Assembly (NCBI GenBank): GCA_040219575.1
Contig: JAVJSD010000021.1
Location: forward strand, 1 to 64,000
Direction of reading: 5' to 3'
From: JAVJSD01 sp040219575
GTDB lineage: Bacteria > Planctomycetota > Planctomycetia > Pirellulales > Pirellulaceae
Length of the DNA: 64,000 nucleotides
Positions 50,324-58,857 of this stretch are shown piece after piece. The position numbers and the translations under genes were made by a program. The notes under the pieces are model-generated. The model searched no databases. It saw only the letters and a program-made list of their open reading frames with translations, and was not told where the DNA came from. Position 1 is the stretch's first letter; each line of letters starts with the position of its first letter.

Positions 50324-50402
50324 AACCGCTGATGAACGCTAATGCGCGCTAATCAATCTGAATCGACCGACGTTAGCGTCCAAGCAGCGTTCATTCGCGG
50401 TT
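50324..50402. repeat. Family C inverted repeat (CCGCTGATGAACGCTAAT)
   Basis: The left arm AACCGCTGATGAACGCTAAT and GCGCGCTAAT pairs with the right arm GTTAGCGTCCAAGCAGCGTT and CATTCGCGGTT, with mismatches. It is the second copy of the repeat at 11727-11815. The rest of the gap (50241-50577) holds AACGTCGTACAACGTCG direct repeats and no gene. Confidence 0.7.
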
Positions 50403-50577
50403 ACAACGTCGTACAACGTCGCCTGTTCCGCGAAAACGTGCGCAGCTCGCGTGCACTTTCAACAGCTTTTTGTGCGGATTGTAAGCAAGTTGGTTTGATT
50501 GATCCTGGCTACGCTGCCGCCATCAAGCAGTCGTTGTTCTTTTGCCAAGGCGGTAGCCGTTTCTGGAGATGCTCGCA

Positions 50578-51996
50578 ATGAGTCGTTGCAGTTCACTCGC
50601 ATGCCGAACCTGGATGTGCATTGCCGCGTTGTCGCTATTGACGGCGGCTTCCGTGAGTGCGGAAGACCGGGCCGAAGCCAAACGCCCCAACATCCTGTGG
50701 ATCATCGCCGAGGACATGGGCGTTGAACTGGGCTGCTACGGCGAGAAACTGGTCACCACGCCGAATATCGACGGCCTGGCCAGCGGCGGCATCCGCTATA
50801 CGAACGTGATCGCCACGGCGCCGGTTTGTTCCGCGGCCCGGTCGGCGTTGATGACCGGCATGTACCAGACCACCATCGGCGCGCACAACCACCGCAGTCA
50901 TCGCGGCGACGGCTACCAGTTGCCCACGGGCGTGAACGTCATCACCAGGTACTTCCGCGACGCCGGCTACTTCACGGCTAACATTCGCCAGTTCGACGGC
51001 AAGATCCGCGGCACCGGCAAGACCGATTGGAACTTCGCCCATGAGCCGAAGCCGTTCGACAGCGACGACTGGCAGGACCTCAAGAGCCACCAGCCGTTCT
51101 TCGCGCAGATCAACTTCTCCGAGACGCATCGCACGTTCAAGAAATGCCCCGAGCATCCCATCGATCCGGCCGAGGTGACGCTGCCGCCTTACTACCCGGA
51201 CCACGCGGTGGCCCGCGACGATTGGGCGATGTACCTGGAGACGGTCAACGTGCTCGATCAGAAGGTGGGCGCGGTGCTCGACCGCCTCGAGCAGGACGGC
51301 CTGGCCGACAACACGATCGTGGTCTTCTTCTCGGACCACGGCCGAGCCCACGTCCGCGGCAAGCAGTGGCTGTACGAAGGGGGGGTGCACATTCCGCTGA
51401 TCGTCCATTTTCCCGACGGCCGCCGCGCCGGCGAAGTCAACGACGATCTTATCGCGCATATCGACATTACGGCCACCTCGATGAAGTTGGCCGGCATTGA
51501 GCGGCCGGAAAACTTCGAGGCGAGGGCCATCGTCGGCGACGACTACACGCCGCGCGAGTACGTCGTTTCGGCCCGTGACCGCTGCGACGAGACGGTCGAC
51601 CACATCCGCTCCGTGCGCACCAAGCGGTACAAATACATCCGCAACTTCGATCCGGAGCGGGCGTACATGCAGGAGAACGCGTACAAGCGACGGCAGTATC
51701 CCGTGCTGACGTTGTTGGAGCAACTGCACGCCGCCGGCAAGCTGACGCCGGTGCAAGAGCTGTTCATGGCCGAGCAGCGCCCGGAAGAGGAACTGTACGA
51801 CCTGCAGGCCGATCCTCACGAGGTGCACAACCTGGCCGGTTCGGCCGAGCACGCCAAGACGCTCGCCCAATTGCGCGGCGCCCTCGACGCCTGGATCAAG
51901 CGGACCGGCGACAAGGGGCAAACGCCCGAGGACGAAGAGACCGTCCGCCAGCAATCGGGCGGAAAGAAGCCCGCCAAGAAAGCGGCGAAACCGTGA
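50578..51996 (+). CDS. Secreted sulfatase (N-sulfoglucosamine sulfohydrolase-like)
   Basis: A 472-residue type I sulfatase with a signal peptide (cleavage near VSA-ED). NILWIIAEDMG gives the first metal ligands. The C-S-A-A-R motif (C84 in APVCSAARSALMTGMYQT) is the cysteine to be converted to formylglycine. INFSETHRTFKK, DNTIVVFFSDHGRAHVRGKQWLYEGGVHIPLIVHF supplies the remaining metal and active-site residues. It resembles sulfamidases, which remove N-sulfate from glycosaminoglycans, but the substrate is uncertain. The maturing enzyme is not in the window. The ATG at 50578 was preferred to the one at 50569 for RBS spacing. Confidence 0.9.
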   Translation: MSRCSSLACRTWMCIAALSLLTAASVSAEDRAEAKRPNILWIIAEDMGVELGCYGEKLVTTPNIDGLASGGIRYTNVIATAPVCSAARSALMTGMYQTTIGAHNHRSHRGDGYQLPTGVNVITRYFRDAGYFTANIRQFDGKIRGTGKTDWNFAHEPKPFDSDDWQDLKSHQPFFAQINFSETHRTFKKCPEHPIDPAEVTLPPYYPDHAVARDDWAMYLETVNVLDQKVGAVLDRLEQDGLADNTIVVFFSDHGRAHVRGKQWLYEGGVHIPLIVHFPDGRRAGEVNDDLIAHIDITATSMKLAGIERPENFEARAIVGDDYTPREYVVSARDRCDETVDHIRSVRTKRYKYIRNFDPERAYMQENAYKRRQYPVLTLLEQLHAAGKLTPVQELFMAEQRPEEELYDLQADPHEVHNLAGSAEHAKTLAQLRGALDAWIKRTGDKGQTPEDEETVRQQSGGKKPAKKAAKP

Positions 51997-52448
51997 CCAC
52001 CGAAAAGCCCGCCGCGCTCGACGACTATCCTCTCGCCATCGCGCTGCCGGTGCAGTGGGGCGACCAGGACGCTTTCGGCCACGTGAACAACGTGGTCTAC
52101 TTCCGCTGGTTCGAGTCGGCCCGCATCGCCTACATCCAGCAGGCCGGCATCGAGTATTCCGAGAACGCCACGGGCGTGGGGCCGATCCTGGCGACGATCA
52201 ACTGCCACTACCGGCGGCAGTTGAACTTTCCCGACACCGTTCTCATCGGCTCGCGCATCGGCCGCCTGGGCCGCACCAGCATGACGGTGCACCACGCGGT
52301 GTTCAGCGAGTCGCAGCAGCAACTCGTGGCCGACGGCGATTCGGTCGTGGTGCTGTTCGACTACGCCGCCGGCCGCCCAGTGCGGATTCCGGACGAACTT
52401 CGCCGCCAGATCGAGGCCTTCGAAGGACGCCCGATCGGCGATGCGTAG
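51993..52448 (+). CDS. Hotdog-fold acyl-CoA thioesterase
   Basis: A 151-residue thioesterase of the YbgC/4-hydroxybenzoyl-CoA thioesterase group. The catalytic motif WGDQDAFGHVNNVVYFRWFESAR (about 22-44) has Asp, and H-V-N-N. It starts with GTG overlapping the sulfatase stop by 4 bp (GTGA), so it is translated with the sulfatase. The two functions have no known link, so the pairing may only reflect compact gene packing. Confidence 0.88.
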   Translation: MTTEKPAALDDYPLAIALPVQWGDQDAFGHVNNVVYFRWFESARIAYIQQAGIEYSENATGVGPILATINCHYRRQLNFPDTVLIGSRIGRLGRTSMTVHHAVFSESQQQLVADGDSVVVLFDYAAGRPVRIPDELRRQIEAFEGRPIGDA

Positions 52449-52623
52449 CGCCGTCAGCCGTTCTCGCCCGGATTATTCATCAGCACCTTGCCAGGTTCAA
52501 CCGAATCCGATCCGGGGCCAGGGGCTACAACCGTATTGCGGCGCACCCGCGCGGCAACACGCGGCACATCAGCCGCAAGCGCCTTGGGGCCTGGCTCCGG
52601 CAAGGCTGGCGACAGCGAAGCAA

Positions 52624-52645
52624 GTAGCATGGCCGCCCCCGACAT
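52624..52645 (+). repeat. REP-like hairpin start, GTAGCATGGCC type
   Basis: GTAGCATGGCCGCCCCCGAC on the plus strand matches the copies at 284-306 and 19122-19145. The second half of its stem (CGGCCGTG) has decayed to CGACATCC. Confidence 0.5.
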
Positions 52646-52706
52646 CCGGACGCCGCGAACGCCCAGCGGCTGATGAATAATCCTGTCTCGCGGCCTCCTT
52701 GCTGGC

Positions 52707-52741
52707 GCTACGGGCTCGCCGCATACGCTCGAGCCCGTAGC
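52707..52741. repeat. Perfect 12-bp inverted repeat
   Basis: GCTACGGGCTCG and CGAGCCCGTAGC around an 11-base loop. Its right arm ends in the GTAGC that begins the REPIN at 52737, so the two are nested. Confidence 0.7.
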
Positions 52742-52800
52742 GGAACTCGCCAGCGTTTCTAGGATTCGCTGGAATTCGGAAGTCTGGCGGCTTCCGCGAC
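52737..52800. repeat. REPIN-like doublet, GGAACTC / GGAAGTC mixed arms
   Basis: GTAG plus CGGAACTCGCCAGCGTTTC on the left (decayed stem) and TTCGGAAGTCTGGCGGCTTCC and GCGAC on the right. The arms carry different cores, so this doublet appears to join two REP subtypes. Confidence 0.6.
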
Positions 52801-52912
52801 AGGGTTTCAGGCCGTGCACCAGGTTGGGGACTCGAGTTTCTTGTCGGCGATGGCACGGCTGGGCTACGATGACGGCTGGTCGACTGCAAGCCCGCTCGTC
52901 ACAAGGTGGATC

Positions 52913-53374
52913 ATGAACACTCGATTGCTGATGGTGTGCCACGTTTTGTTGCTGGTCGTCGTCATGGCCGCACCTGCGCGGAGCGCCGAGACGGACGAGG
53001 CCGGGCAGCGAAAGCTGCTCGCCGGTGATTGGCGGGGTTTCGCGGTGGAGGGCAAGGGCGAGAACCCGGATGCGGGCGCGGTCAAGCTGGAGCTGACGAT
53101 CACCGACAAGACGATTCACGGCGTCACCTTCCAGGGTGGGCAGCGCGTCGATCAGGGAGAAGGGAAGTACGCGCTCGACCTCGCCGCCGCGCCCGCCGCT
53201 CTTGACGGTTCCAAGCTCCGTCTGAACGGCCGCCAGGAGACCTGGCTGGGCATCTACACGCTCGAGGGCGACACGCTCAAGTGGTGCGTCGGCCGGCGCG
53301 AGCGGCCCACCGAATTCGAGACCGTCAAAGGCCAATTCCTGCTGATCCTGCGCCGCGCGAAACCCGCTCCGTGA
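52913..53374 (+). CDS. Secreted TIGR03067-like protein
   Basis: A 153-residue exported protein (signal MNTRLLMVCHVLLLVVVMAAPARSAE). The mature part has the layout of the planctomycete TIGR03067 family: LLAGDWRGFAVEGKG, KLELTITDKTIHGV, YALDLAAAPAALDGS and GIYTLEGDTLKWCVGRRERPTEF. These lipocalin-like beta proteins are numerous in this phylum and their role is unknown. The ATG at 52913 begins the signal peptide. Confidence 0.8.
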   Translation: MNTRLLMVCHVLLLVVVMAAPARSAETDEAGQRKLLAGDWRGFAVEGKGENPDAGAVKLELTITDKTIHGVTFQGGQRVDQGEGKYALDLAAAPAALDGSKLRLNGRQETWLGIYTLEGDTLKWCVGRRERPTEFETVKGQFLLILRRAKPAP

Positions 53375-53510
53375 TTGCCTGTCTCCGCCGGTTCACCGCC
53401 CAGACTTGATGTCGCACCGACTCCGCGCGGGGGTTGTCAGACCGCTATCGTGTTGTTCGTGGACTGCTACGGCGGTCGTCGAGCAGAAACTCGTTAAACG
53501 GAGCGATGCA

Positions 53511-54146
53511 ATGAAGAGCGGATTTCGTTTTCGGATAGGAGCCCTTTCGATTTTGGCGGGCGGTCTGTTCGCCGTCGCGGGCGATGCGCTCGCCGCCGAC
53601 GCGCAGTCCCGACCGGATCTGCCGCCGGGATATATCTCCGAAGCCCCGTTGCCCGAGGGATATCCGCCGCCAGCGGCGCCCGGCAAGGTCGTCGAGAAGT
53701 CGTATCCCCAATCCCGCACCTACTCGGCGACGGGCCGCGGCGCGTTTTTCAAGTGCTTCAGCTACCTCTCGCTCAAGCGACACGAAATGACCGCTCCGGT
53801 GGTGATGGACTACCCGCAGGGCGCCGACGGCGAAAAGCCGCCGGCGGACAGCGCCGAGCGGATGCATTTCATCCTGGAACAGCCGGCGCTGGACAAGACC
53901 GGAAAAAAACTGCTCGTCGAAGTCGCCGACATGCCCAAGCTGGAGGTGGTGAGCGTCGCCTTTCAGGGTGATTTGACCGCTGAGGTGTTCAAGTCCGGCG
54001 AGAAGAAACTCCGGGAGTACGCGGCGGGCAAGCCCGGCTTAAAGATCACCGGCGACCTGCGGGTGCTGGGCTACAACAGTCCCTCGGTGAAGCCGGCGGA
54101 GCGATTCTGGGAGATCCAACTTCCGGTGGCGGCGGCCGACCGGTAG
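53511..54146 (+). CDS. Secreted SOUL heme-binding family protein
   Basis: A 211-residue exported protein with a SOUL/HBP-like body. The family core motif is FKCFSYLSLKRHEMTAPVVMDYP (compare the common I-A-M-T-A-P-V), and VLGYNSPSVKPAERFWEIQLPV at the end is the second conserved block. SOUL proteins bind heme or tetrapyrroles weakly. The signal peptide and Pro-rich linker (PPGYISEAPLPEGYPPPA) precede the domain. Whether it binds heme is not shown by the sequence. Confidence 0.82.
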   Translation: MKSGFRFRIGALSILAGGLFAVAGDALAADAQSRPDLPPGYISEAPLPEGYPPPAAPGKVVEKSYPQSRTYSATGRGAFFKCFSYLSLKRHEMTAPVVMDYPQGADGEKPPADSAERMHFILEQPALDKTGKKLLVEVADMPKLEVVSVAFQGDLTAEVFKSGEKKLREYAAGKPGLKITGDLRVLGYNSPSVKPAERFWEIQLPVAAADR

Positions 54147-54290
54147 CGTCGATGCGCGAACCGCCGGCAATTGATTGACCCGCGCCGGCGCGGGGCGTAT
54201 GCTGGATCGCACTGTCGGGTTCCCCCTTGGCTAGGGTGGACCCCTCCTTCCTGCACGCACCCCCGCGCACGTCCCACCGGAGAAATATCG

Positions 54291-54884
54291 ATGAAAGTCG
54301 CCGTTACGCTCAGCACCGCGTTGTTGATTCTGACCGCCTGCAACCTGTCGGCCGCCGAGAAGAAAGCCGCCGAACCGAAACTGGCCGAAGCGGGCCAAAA
54401 GGCGCCCGCCTTCTCCGCGCTCGACGACCAGGGCAAAGAGTGGAAGTCGTCGGAGCACGTCGGCAAGAAGGTGGTGGTGGTCTACTTCTATCCGGCCGAC
54501 ATGACGGGCGGTTGCACCAAGCAGGCCTGCGCCTTCCGCGACGACAAATCGAAGCTGGCCGAGATGGGCGTGGAGGTCGTCGGCGTCAGCGGCGACACCG
54601 TCGCCAACCACCAGTTGTTCAAGAAGGCCGAGAAGCTGAACTTCACGCTGTTGGCCGATCCCGAAGGGAAGGTCGCCGCGGCGTTCGGCGTGCCGCAGAC
54701 CAAGGGCGAGAAGTCGATCACCCGTGAGATCGAGGGCCTGGAGAAGATCCTCACCCGCGGCACCACCATCCAGCGCTACACGGTGGTCATCGGCAAGGAC
54801 GGCACGATCGCCAAGGTCTACAAGGTGGCCGACGCCGCCGGCGACAGCCAGAACATCCTCGAACTCGTCAAGTCGCTGAACTAG
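54291..54884 (+). CDS. Secreted Bcp-like peroxiredoxin
   Basis: A 197-residue exported peroxiredoxin with a signal peptide (MKVAVTLSTALLILTACNLSAAE; a Cys18 lipobox is possible). The peroxidatic motif is YPADMTGGCTKQACAFRD, with the C-x4-C pair of Bcp-type enzymes. LNFTLLADPEGKVAAAFGVP is the second block. It has an insertion of ~20 residues (KGEKSITREIEGLEKILTRG) not in the cytoplasmic paralogue. GGAG is well spaced before the ATG. It would detoxify peroxides outside the cytoplasm. Confidence 0.9.
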   Translation: MKVAVTLSTALLILTACNLSAAEKKAAEPKLAEAGQKAPAFSALDDQGKEWKSSEHVGKKVVVVYFYPADMTGGCTKQACAFRDDKSKLAEMGVEVVGVSGDTVANHQLFKKAEKLNFTLLADPEGKVAAAFGVPQTKGEKSITREIEGLEKILTRGTTIQRYTVVIGKDGTIAKVYKVADAAGDSQNILELVKSLN

Positions 54885-54981
54885 CGCCGCGCTTCCGCGG
54901 AACAAACGATCGGCGAAAGCCCTCTCCAAGCCGACGACTTGTCGTCGTGGCGGTGGTGAGTGGGTCATGGGAGGCGAGGGA

Positions 54982-56370
54982 ATGCTCCACCGTCGGGATG
55001 CGATGATTCGGCTGGGCCAGCTCGGCCTGGGGGCGCTGACGCTGCCGGGACTGTTGCGGGCGCGTAGCGCCACGGCGGCCGAAACGCCGTCGGGGTTTGT
55101 GGCGTCCGGCGGCAAGGCGAAGTCGTGCATCCTGATCTATCTGTGGGGTGGACCACCGCAGATGGACCTGTGGGATCCCAATCCCGAGGCGCCCGACGGC
55201 ATCCGCAGCCTATACCAGCCGATCTCAACCAACGCGCCCGGCATTTACGTGTCGGAGCAGATGCCGCGTTTCGCCCGGCATGCCGACAAGACGGCGATCA
55301 TTCGCACGCTCTCGCACGACAGCGACGTACACGAGGCGTCCGTCTATCGCACGCTGACCGGACGCACCGACCCGTCGCTGCGTGTACCCCGCAACATGCG
55401 CAAGCGCAGCGACGCGCCCAACCTGGGTTCGGTCGCGGCGCACTTCCTCCAGCGGGCCGGCGCGCCGGGAGCCGTCACCATTCCCCGCCCCATCGGCCAC
55501 GAAGGCGTGACGTACAGCGGCACCTACGCGGGCTTTTTGGGACCGCGCTACGACCCGTTGGAGTTCGCTCCCGCCGGCGAATCGCAGGGGCCGCCGCCGC
55601 TGGCCGTCTCCCTTCCCGAGGGGATCACCGACCAGCGCGTGCTGCTGCGGCGGGGGCTGCTCGAGTCACTGGAGAACGTCGACCGGCGATTCCAGGCCGA
55701 TCCGCCGGTGCGAGAGATCGACGACTTCCGCGAAACCGCCTACGGCATGCTGGGCGGCTCGCCGGTGAAGCAGGCGCTCGATCTGAAGCGTGTGGACGAC
55801 AACACGCGCGAGCGGTACGGCCGCAATGAATGGGGCGAGGCGATCCTGACCGCCCGGCGGCTCGTCGAGGCCGGCGTGCCGCTGGTGACGATCTCCTGGA
55901 TGTACATTCAGAAGAGCGGCAACGTGGCCAACGTGTGGGACAACCACGGCCCCTTCGAGGGCAAGACCGGCTACCAGATGCTCGAGGCCGAGTACTGCCT
56001 GCCGTCGCTCGATCGCGGCTTCGCCGCGCTGATGGAGGACCTCGCCGCCAGCGGGCTGCTTGATGAAACGCTCGTCGCCATGTACGGCGAGTTCGGGCGG
56101 ACGCCGAAGATCAACAAGAACCTCGGCCGCGATCACTGGGGCAGATGTCAGAGCGCGGTGCTGGCCGGCGGCGGGATCGGCGGAGGACGCCTCCACGGCG
56201 AAACCGACAGCCACTCGGCCTACCCCAAATCGGACGCAGTTTCTCCGGAAGACCTGATCGCCACGATCTACCATGCGTTGGGCATCTCGCCCGACTCCGT
56301 GATCTACGACAACGAGCAACGGCCGCACAAGGTGGTCGACGGTCGGGCGCTGACGGGGCTGTTCGGATAA
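54982..56370 (+). CDS. DUF1501 sulfatase-fold protein
   Basis: A 462-residue DUF1501 protein, paralogous to 48777-50240. The N-terminus (MLHRRDAMIRLGQLGLGALTLPGLL) is a twin-arginine-like signal. Motifs are ILIYLWGGPPQMDLWDPNP (~45), DETLVAMYGEFGRTPKINKN (~361), and GRDHWGRCQSAVLAGGGIGGG (~380). An ATG at 54967 is possible, but GGAGGCGAGGG directly before 54982 makes that the better start. Unlike the other copy it has no adjacent PSCyt gene. Confidence 0.88.
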   Translation: MLHRRDAMIRLGQLGLGALTLPGLLRARSATAAETPSGFVASGGKAKSCILIYLWGGPPQMDLWDPNPEAPDGIRSLYQPISTNAPGIYVSEQMPRFARHADKTAIIRTLSHDSDVHEASVYRTLTGRTDPSLRVPRNMRKRSDAPNLGSVAAHFLQRAGAPGAVTIPRPIGHEGVTYSGTYAGFLGPRYDPLEFAPAGESQGPPPLAVSLPEGITDQRVLLRRGLLESLENVDRRFQADPPVREIDDFRETAYGMLGGSPVKQALDLKRVDDNTRERYGRNEWGEAILTARRLVEAGVPLVTISWMYIQKSGNVANVWDNHGPFEGKTGYQMLEAEYCLPSLDRGFAALMEDLAASGLLDETLVAMYGEFGRTPKINKNLGRDHWGRCQSAVLAGGGIGGGRLHGETDSHSAYPKSDAVSPEDLIATIYHALGISPDSVIYDNEQRPHKVVDGRALTGLFG

Positions 56371-56400
56371 CGGCGTCCGAGTCGCCTGTGGTCGTCGTCT

Positions 56401-57678
56401 CTACCGCAACAGCCGCGCGTTGAGCAGGTCGAGGTAGTCGCACTCGTCGCCGCGGTCGGCGAATTCGACGAGGATCGCCAGTCGCTGCACGCCGCGGACG
56501 TCGAGGGAGACGGAAATCGGCGCCTCGCCGCCGCGCAGGACGGGGCTTTCGTAACCGGCCCGCCAGGCGCCGTCGCCGCGGTCGAGGAAGATGCGGGCCA
56601 CCACGCTGCCGCGGCGGCCGGCCTCGGCGTCGAGCGCCAACTCCGTCTCGAAGCGCTGAAAGTCGCCGCGCAGTTCGTAGGCCAGGCGCGAGGCGCTGTG
56701 CATGCCCAGGCCCTTGGAGTAGAGGTTCCGCCCGACGCGCAGTTTGCCGCCCAGCGTGTTGCGGTCCTCGTGGTAGGGCCAGTCGAGCGCGAGAAACGGA
56801 ATGTGCTTGTAGCCGATCGGCCGCAGGTCGGAGAGATACACCACGCGCGGCGTGGCGGGGCGAACGAAGACGACTTCCTCCCACAGCGACTCGGCGTCGG
56901 TCGAAAGCCGCACGCCGTGGGGCAGCGTGATGCTGGTCAGCGGACCGGGGTCGATCGCCGTGATCAGAAGCAGGCTGCCGTCGTCGAGGCCGAGCCGCGC
57001 GTGCATCCCGACCACGCGCGGCGGCGAAATCAGGGCGGGATTGAAAATCAGCGCCGTAATCGTTTTCAGCGGGATGTCGACGTCGCGGCCCTTCACCTCC
57101 AGTGTGATCTTGCTCAGCGCGTCGGGCGCATTGGGTTGCGGTCCCACGAGCGGCGCGGGCGCGCGGAGGAAGCCTTCCACACGATCACCGTTCTCCAGCA
57201 GCACCACGTCCTGCTCGCCGGTCGAGGACGCGATGGCCCCTTCCAGCTTGTCGCGCTCGTCGAACGCTGCGGGCGGATGGAACACGACGCCGCGCACCAA
57301 CTCCAGGGGAATCATCACCCGCCCCCACAAATTCGATTCGACGGCGATGCGATCGCCGGCCAGGGCCAGGATCTGATCGACCGCCAGGCGTCCGCCGTCG
57401 GCCAGGATCAACAGCGGCCCGCGATCGCTTTCGACCTCCGCTCCCCAGAACGCCAAGTCGGCGGCGGCGACGCGCCGCTCGCCGGAGTCGGACCTCAAGC
57501 GAACGTTCCAGTCGGCGTCGATGCCGAGCAGGTTCGCGGAAAAGGGAGCGCCGTCGACCGTGGCGACCGTCCCCACAGGCTGCGCGGCAACTGATTCGGA
57601 TGCGAGCAGTCCGATCGCGACGACCGCCAACCAGGCGACGCCGACCCCGCGGAGCGTGAACTTCGCCATGCGTGCCAT
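56401..57678 (-). CDS. Secreted NPCBM-domain protein
   Basis: A 425-residue exported protein. After a signal peptide (~1-35), residues 40-290 are a beta-rich region with repeats such as LLENGDRVEGFL and LLILADGGRLAVDQIL. The C-terminal ~130 residues form an NPCBM domain (YSKGLGMHSASRLAYELRGD, then FETELALDAEAG and VEFADRGDECDYLDLLNARL), a galactose-binding-fold module. Several starts are close (GTG 57693, ATG 57678, ATG 57669); ATG 57678 is used. It is the last gene of the leftward envelope cluster. Confidence 0.82.
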   Translation of the reverse strand: MARMAKFTLRGVGVAWLAVVAIGLLASESVAAQPVGTVATVDGAPFSANLLGIDADWNVRLRSDSGERRVAAADLAFWGAEVESDRGPLLILADGGRLAVDQILALAGDRIAVESNLWGRVMIPLELVRGVVFHPPAAFDERDKLEGAIASSTGEQDVVLLENGDRVEGFLRAPAPLVGPQPNAPDALSKITLEVKGRDVDIPLKTITALIFNPALISPPRVVGMHARLGLDDGSLLLITAIDPGPLTSITLPHGVRLSTDAESLWEEVVFVRPATPRVVYLSDLRPIGYKHIPFLALDWPYHEDRNTLGGKLRVGRNLYSKGLGMHSASRLAYELRGDFQRFETELALDAEAGRRGSVVARIFLDRGDGAWRAGYESPVLRGGEAPISVSLDVRGVQRLAILVEFADRGDECDYLDLLNARLLR

Positions 57679-57693
57679 CGGTCCCACGCGCAC

Positions 57694-58749
57694 CTACCGC
57701 TGGAAGATGGGCAGGTAGTTGTTCGGCATCTGCAGCACGATGCAGGCCATGGCGGTGCCGTACTCGAAACAGATGCTGTCCGACCAGCAGCCGTTGTCGA
57801 GCTGCATGGCGATCAGCGTGTCGCGGGCGGCCGGATACCACTTCCGCCAATTGTCGCCGCCGGCGTGCCACATCGCCTGCACGCCGTAGTACTGGCCGTA
57901 GAAGAAGTGGCTTTCGCGCGGGGCGTCGTGCCGGCGCGGCGTGAATTGCTGCAGGTACTCGATGCCGCGCTCGATCTCGTCGCCTTCGTAGATTCCGGCG
58001 CTGTACAGGGCGACCACGCCGGCGGCGCTGCGGGGAAAGGCGCTCGGTCCGCCGTGAACCATGTACATGAAGCCGCCGTCGGCGTTCTGACTGCGCTTGA
58101 CGTAATCGATGCAGCGATCGACCGTCTCGCTGGGCACCACGATCCCGGCGTTGCGGGCGGCGCGGAGCGCCATGATCTGGCAGATCGTGACCGAGATGTC
58201 GGCGTCGGTGCTGTCGACCTTGTACCGCCAGCCGCCGTCTTCATTCTGCGAGGCGATAATCACATTCACCGCCGCCTCGAGCGTCTCGCGAACCTGCGAG
58301 TCGGGCGTCATGCCGTACACCTCCGCCAAAAACAACGTGGCGAAGCCGTGCCCGTACATCGGCCCGTGGCTGGAGCCTTCCACATCCACGATGAATCCGT
58401 TGTCCTGGGCGCGGTCGAGGATGTAGCGAACGCAGCGGTTGACCTGCTGACCGTACTGGCCGCGGCCGGGCATGTTGCCTCCCGCCATGAACGCCATGCC
58501 GGCCAGCGAGCAAACGGCGACGTTGCGGCCGTAGCCGCTGCTCTCGAACGAGCCATCGTCGCGCTGCCGCGAGGCGAGGTAGGCCAGGCCGCGATCGATG
58601 GCGTCCTGCGTCTCGCGATTGATCAGCTCGGCGGCGGCAAGATCCTGGTCGTCGACGATCTGAGCGATCGCCTGATTTCCCCCAACCGCGACACCGCATC
58701 CCAACGCGGCGCCGAGAGCCAGAAACTTGCGGCGGTCGATCACGGTCAT
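57694..58749 (-). CDS. Secreted prenyltransferase/squalene-oxidase-repeat protein
   Basis: A 351-residue exported protein with a twin-arginine-like signal (DRRKFLALGAALGCGVAVGG). Its body is built of alpha-alpha-barrel repeats as in terpene cyclases and prenyltransferases: IDRGLAYLASRQRDDGSF, VNVIIASQNEDGGWRYK and IDYVKRSQNADGGFMY, each with the Q-x-x-D-G-G/S motif. The catalytic D-x-D-D is not seen, so it is probably a binding or scaffold member. It lies between the proline-rich protein and the NPCBM gene on the same strand. Confidence 0.85.
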   Translation of the reverse strand: MTVIDRRKFLALGAALGCGVAVGGNQAIAQIVDDQDLAAAELINRETQDAIDRGLAYLASRQRDDGSFESSGYGRNVAVCSLAGMAFMAGGNMPGRGQYGQQVNRCVRYILDRAQDNGFIVDVEGSSHGPMYGHGFATLFLAEVYGMTPDSQVRETLEAAVNVIIASQNEDGGWRYKVDSTDADISVTICQIMALRAARNAGIVVPSETVDRCIDYVKRSQNADGGFMYMVHGGPSAFPRSAAGVVALYSAGIYEGDEIERGIEYLQQFTPRRHDAPRESHFFYGQYYGVQAMWHAGGDNWRKWYPAARDTLIAMQLDNGCWSDSICFEYGTAMACIVLQMPNNYLPIFQR

Positions 58750-58857
58750 GCGTCGTTTCCTGCTGTGAATAGGAGAGGGCGACCCAACCGACACGCGCGT
58801 CGGCGGTGAGTCGCCCGGGCGCCGTGAGAGGGGGCGGCGACGGGACGGGATGCCCCA

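Larger units (their letters stand above)
52449..52912. other. Intergenic region with several inverted repeats
   Basis: This gap holds a GTAGCATGG hairpin (52624-52645), a perfect 12-bp stem (52707-52741) and a REPIN doublet (52737-52800). The sequence before 52620 and after 52800 shows no gene-like frame. Confidence 0.55.
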
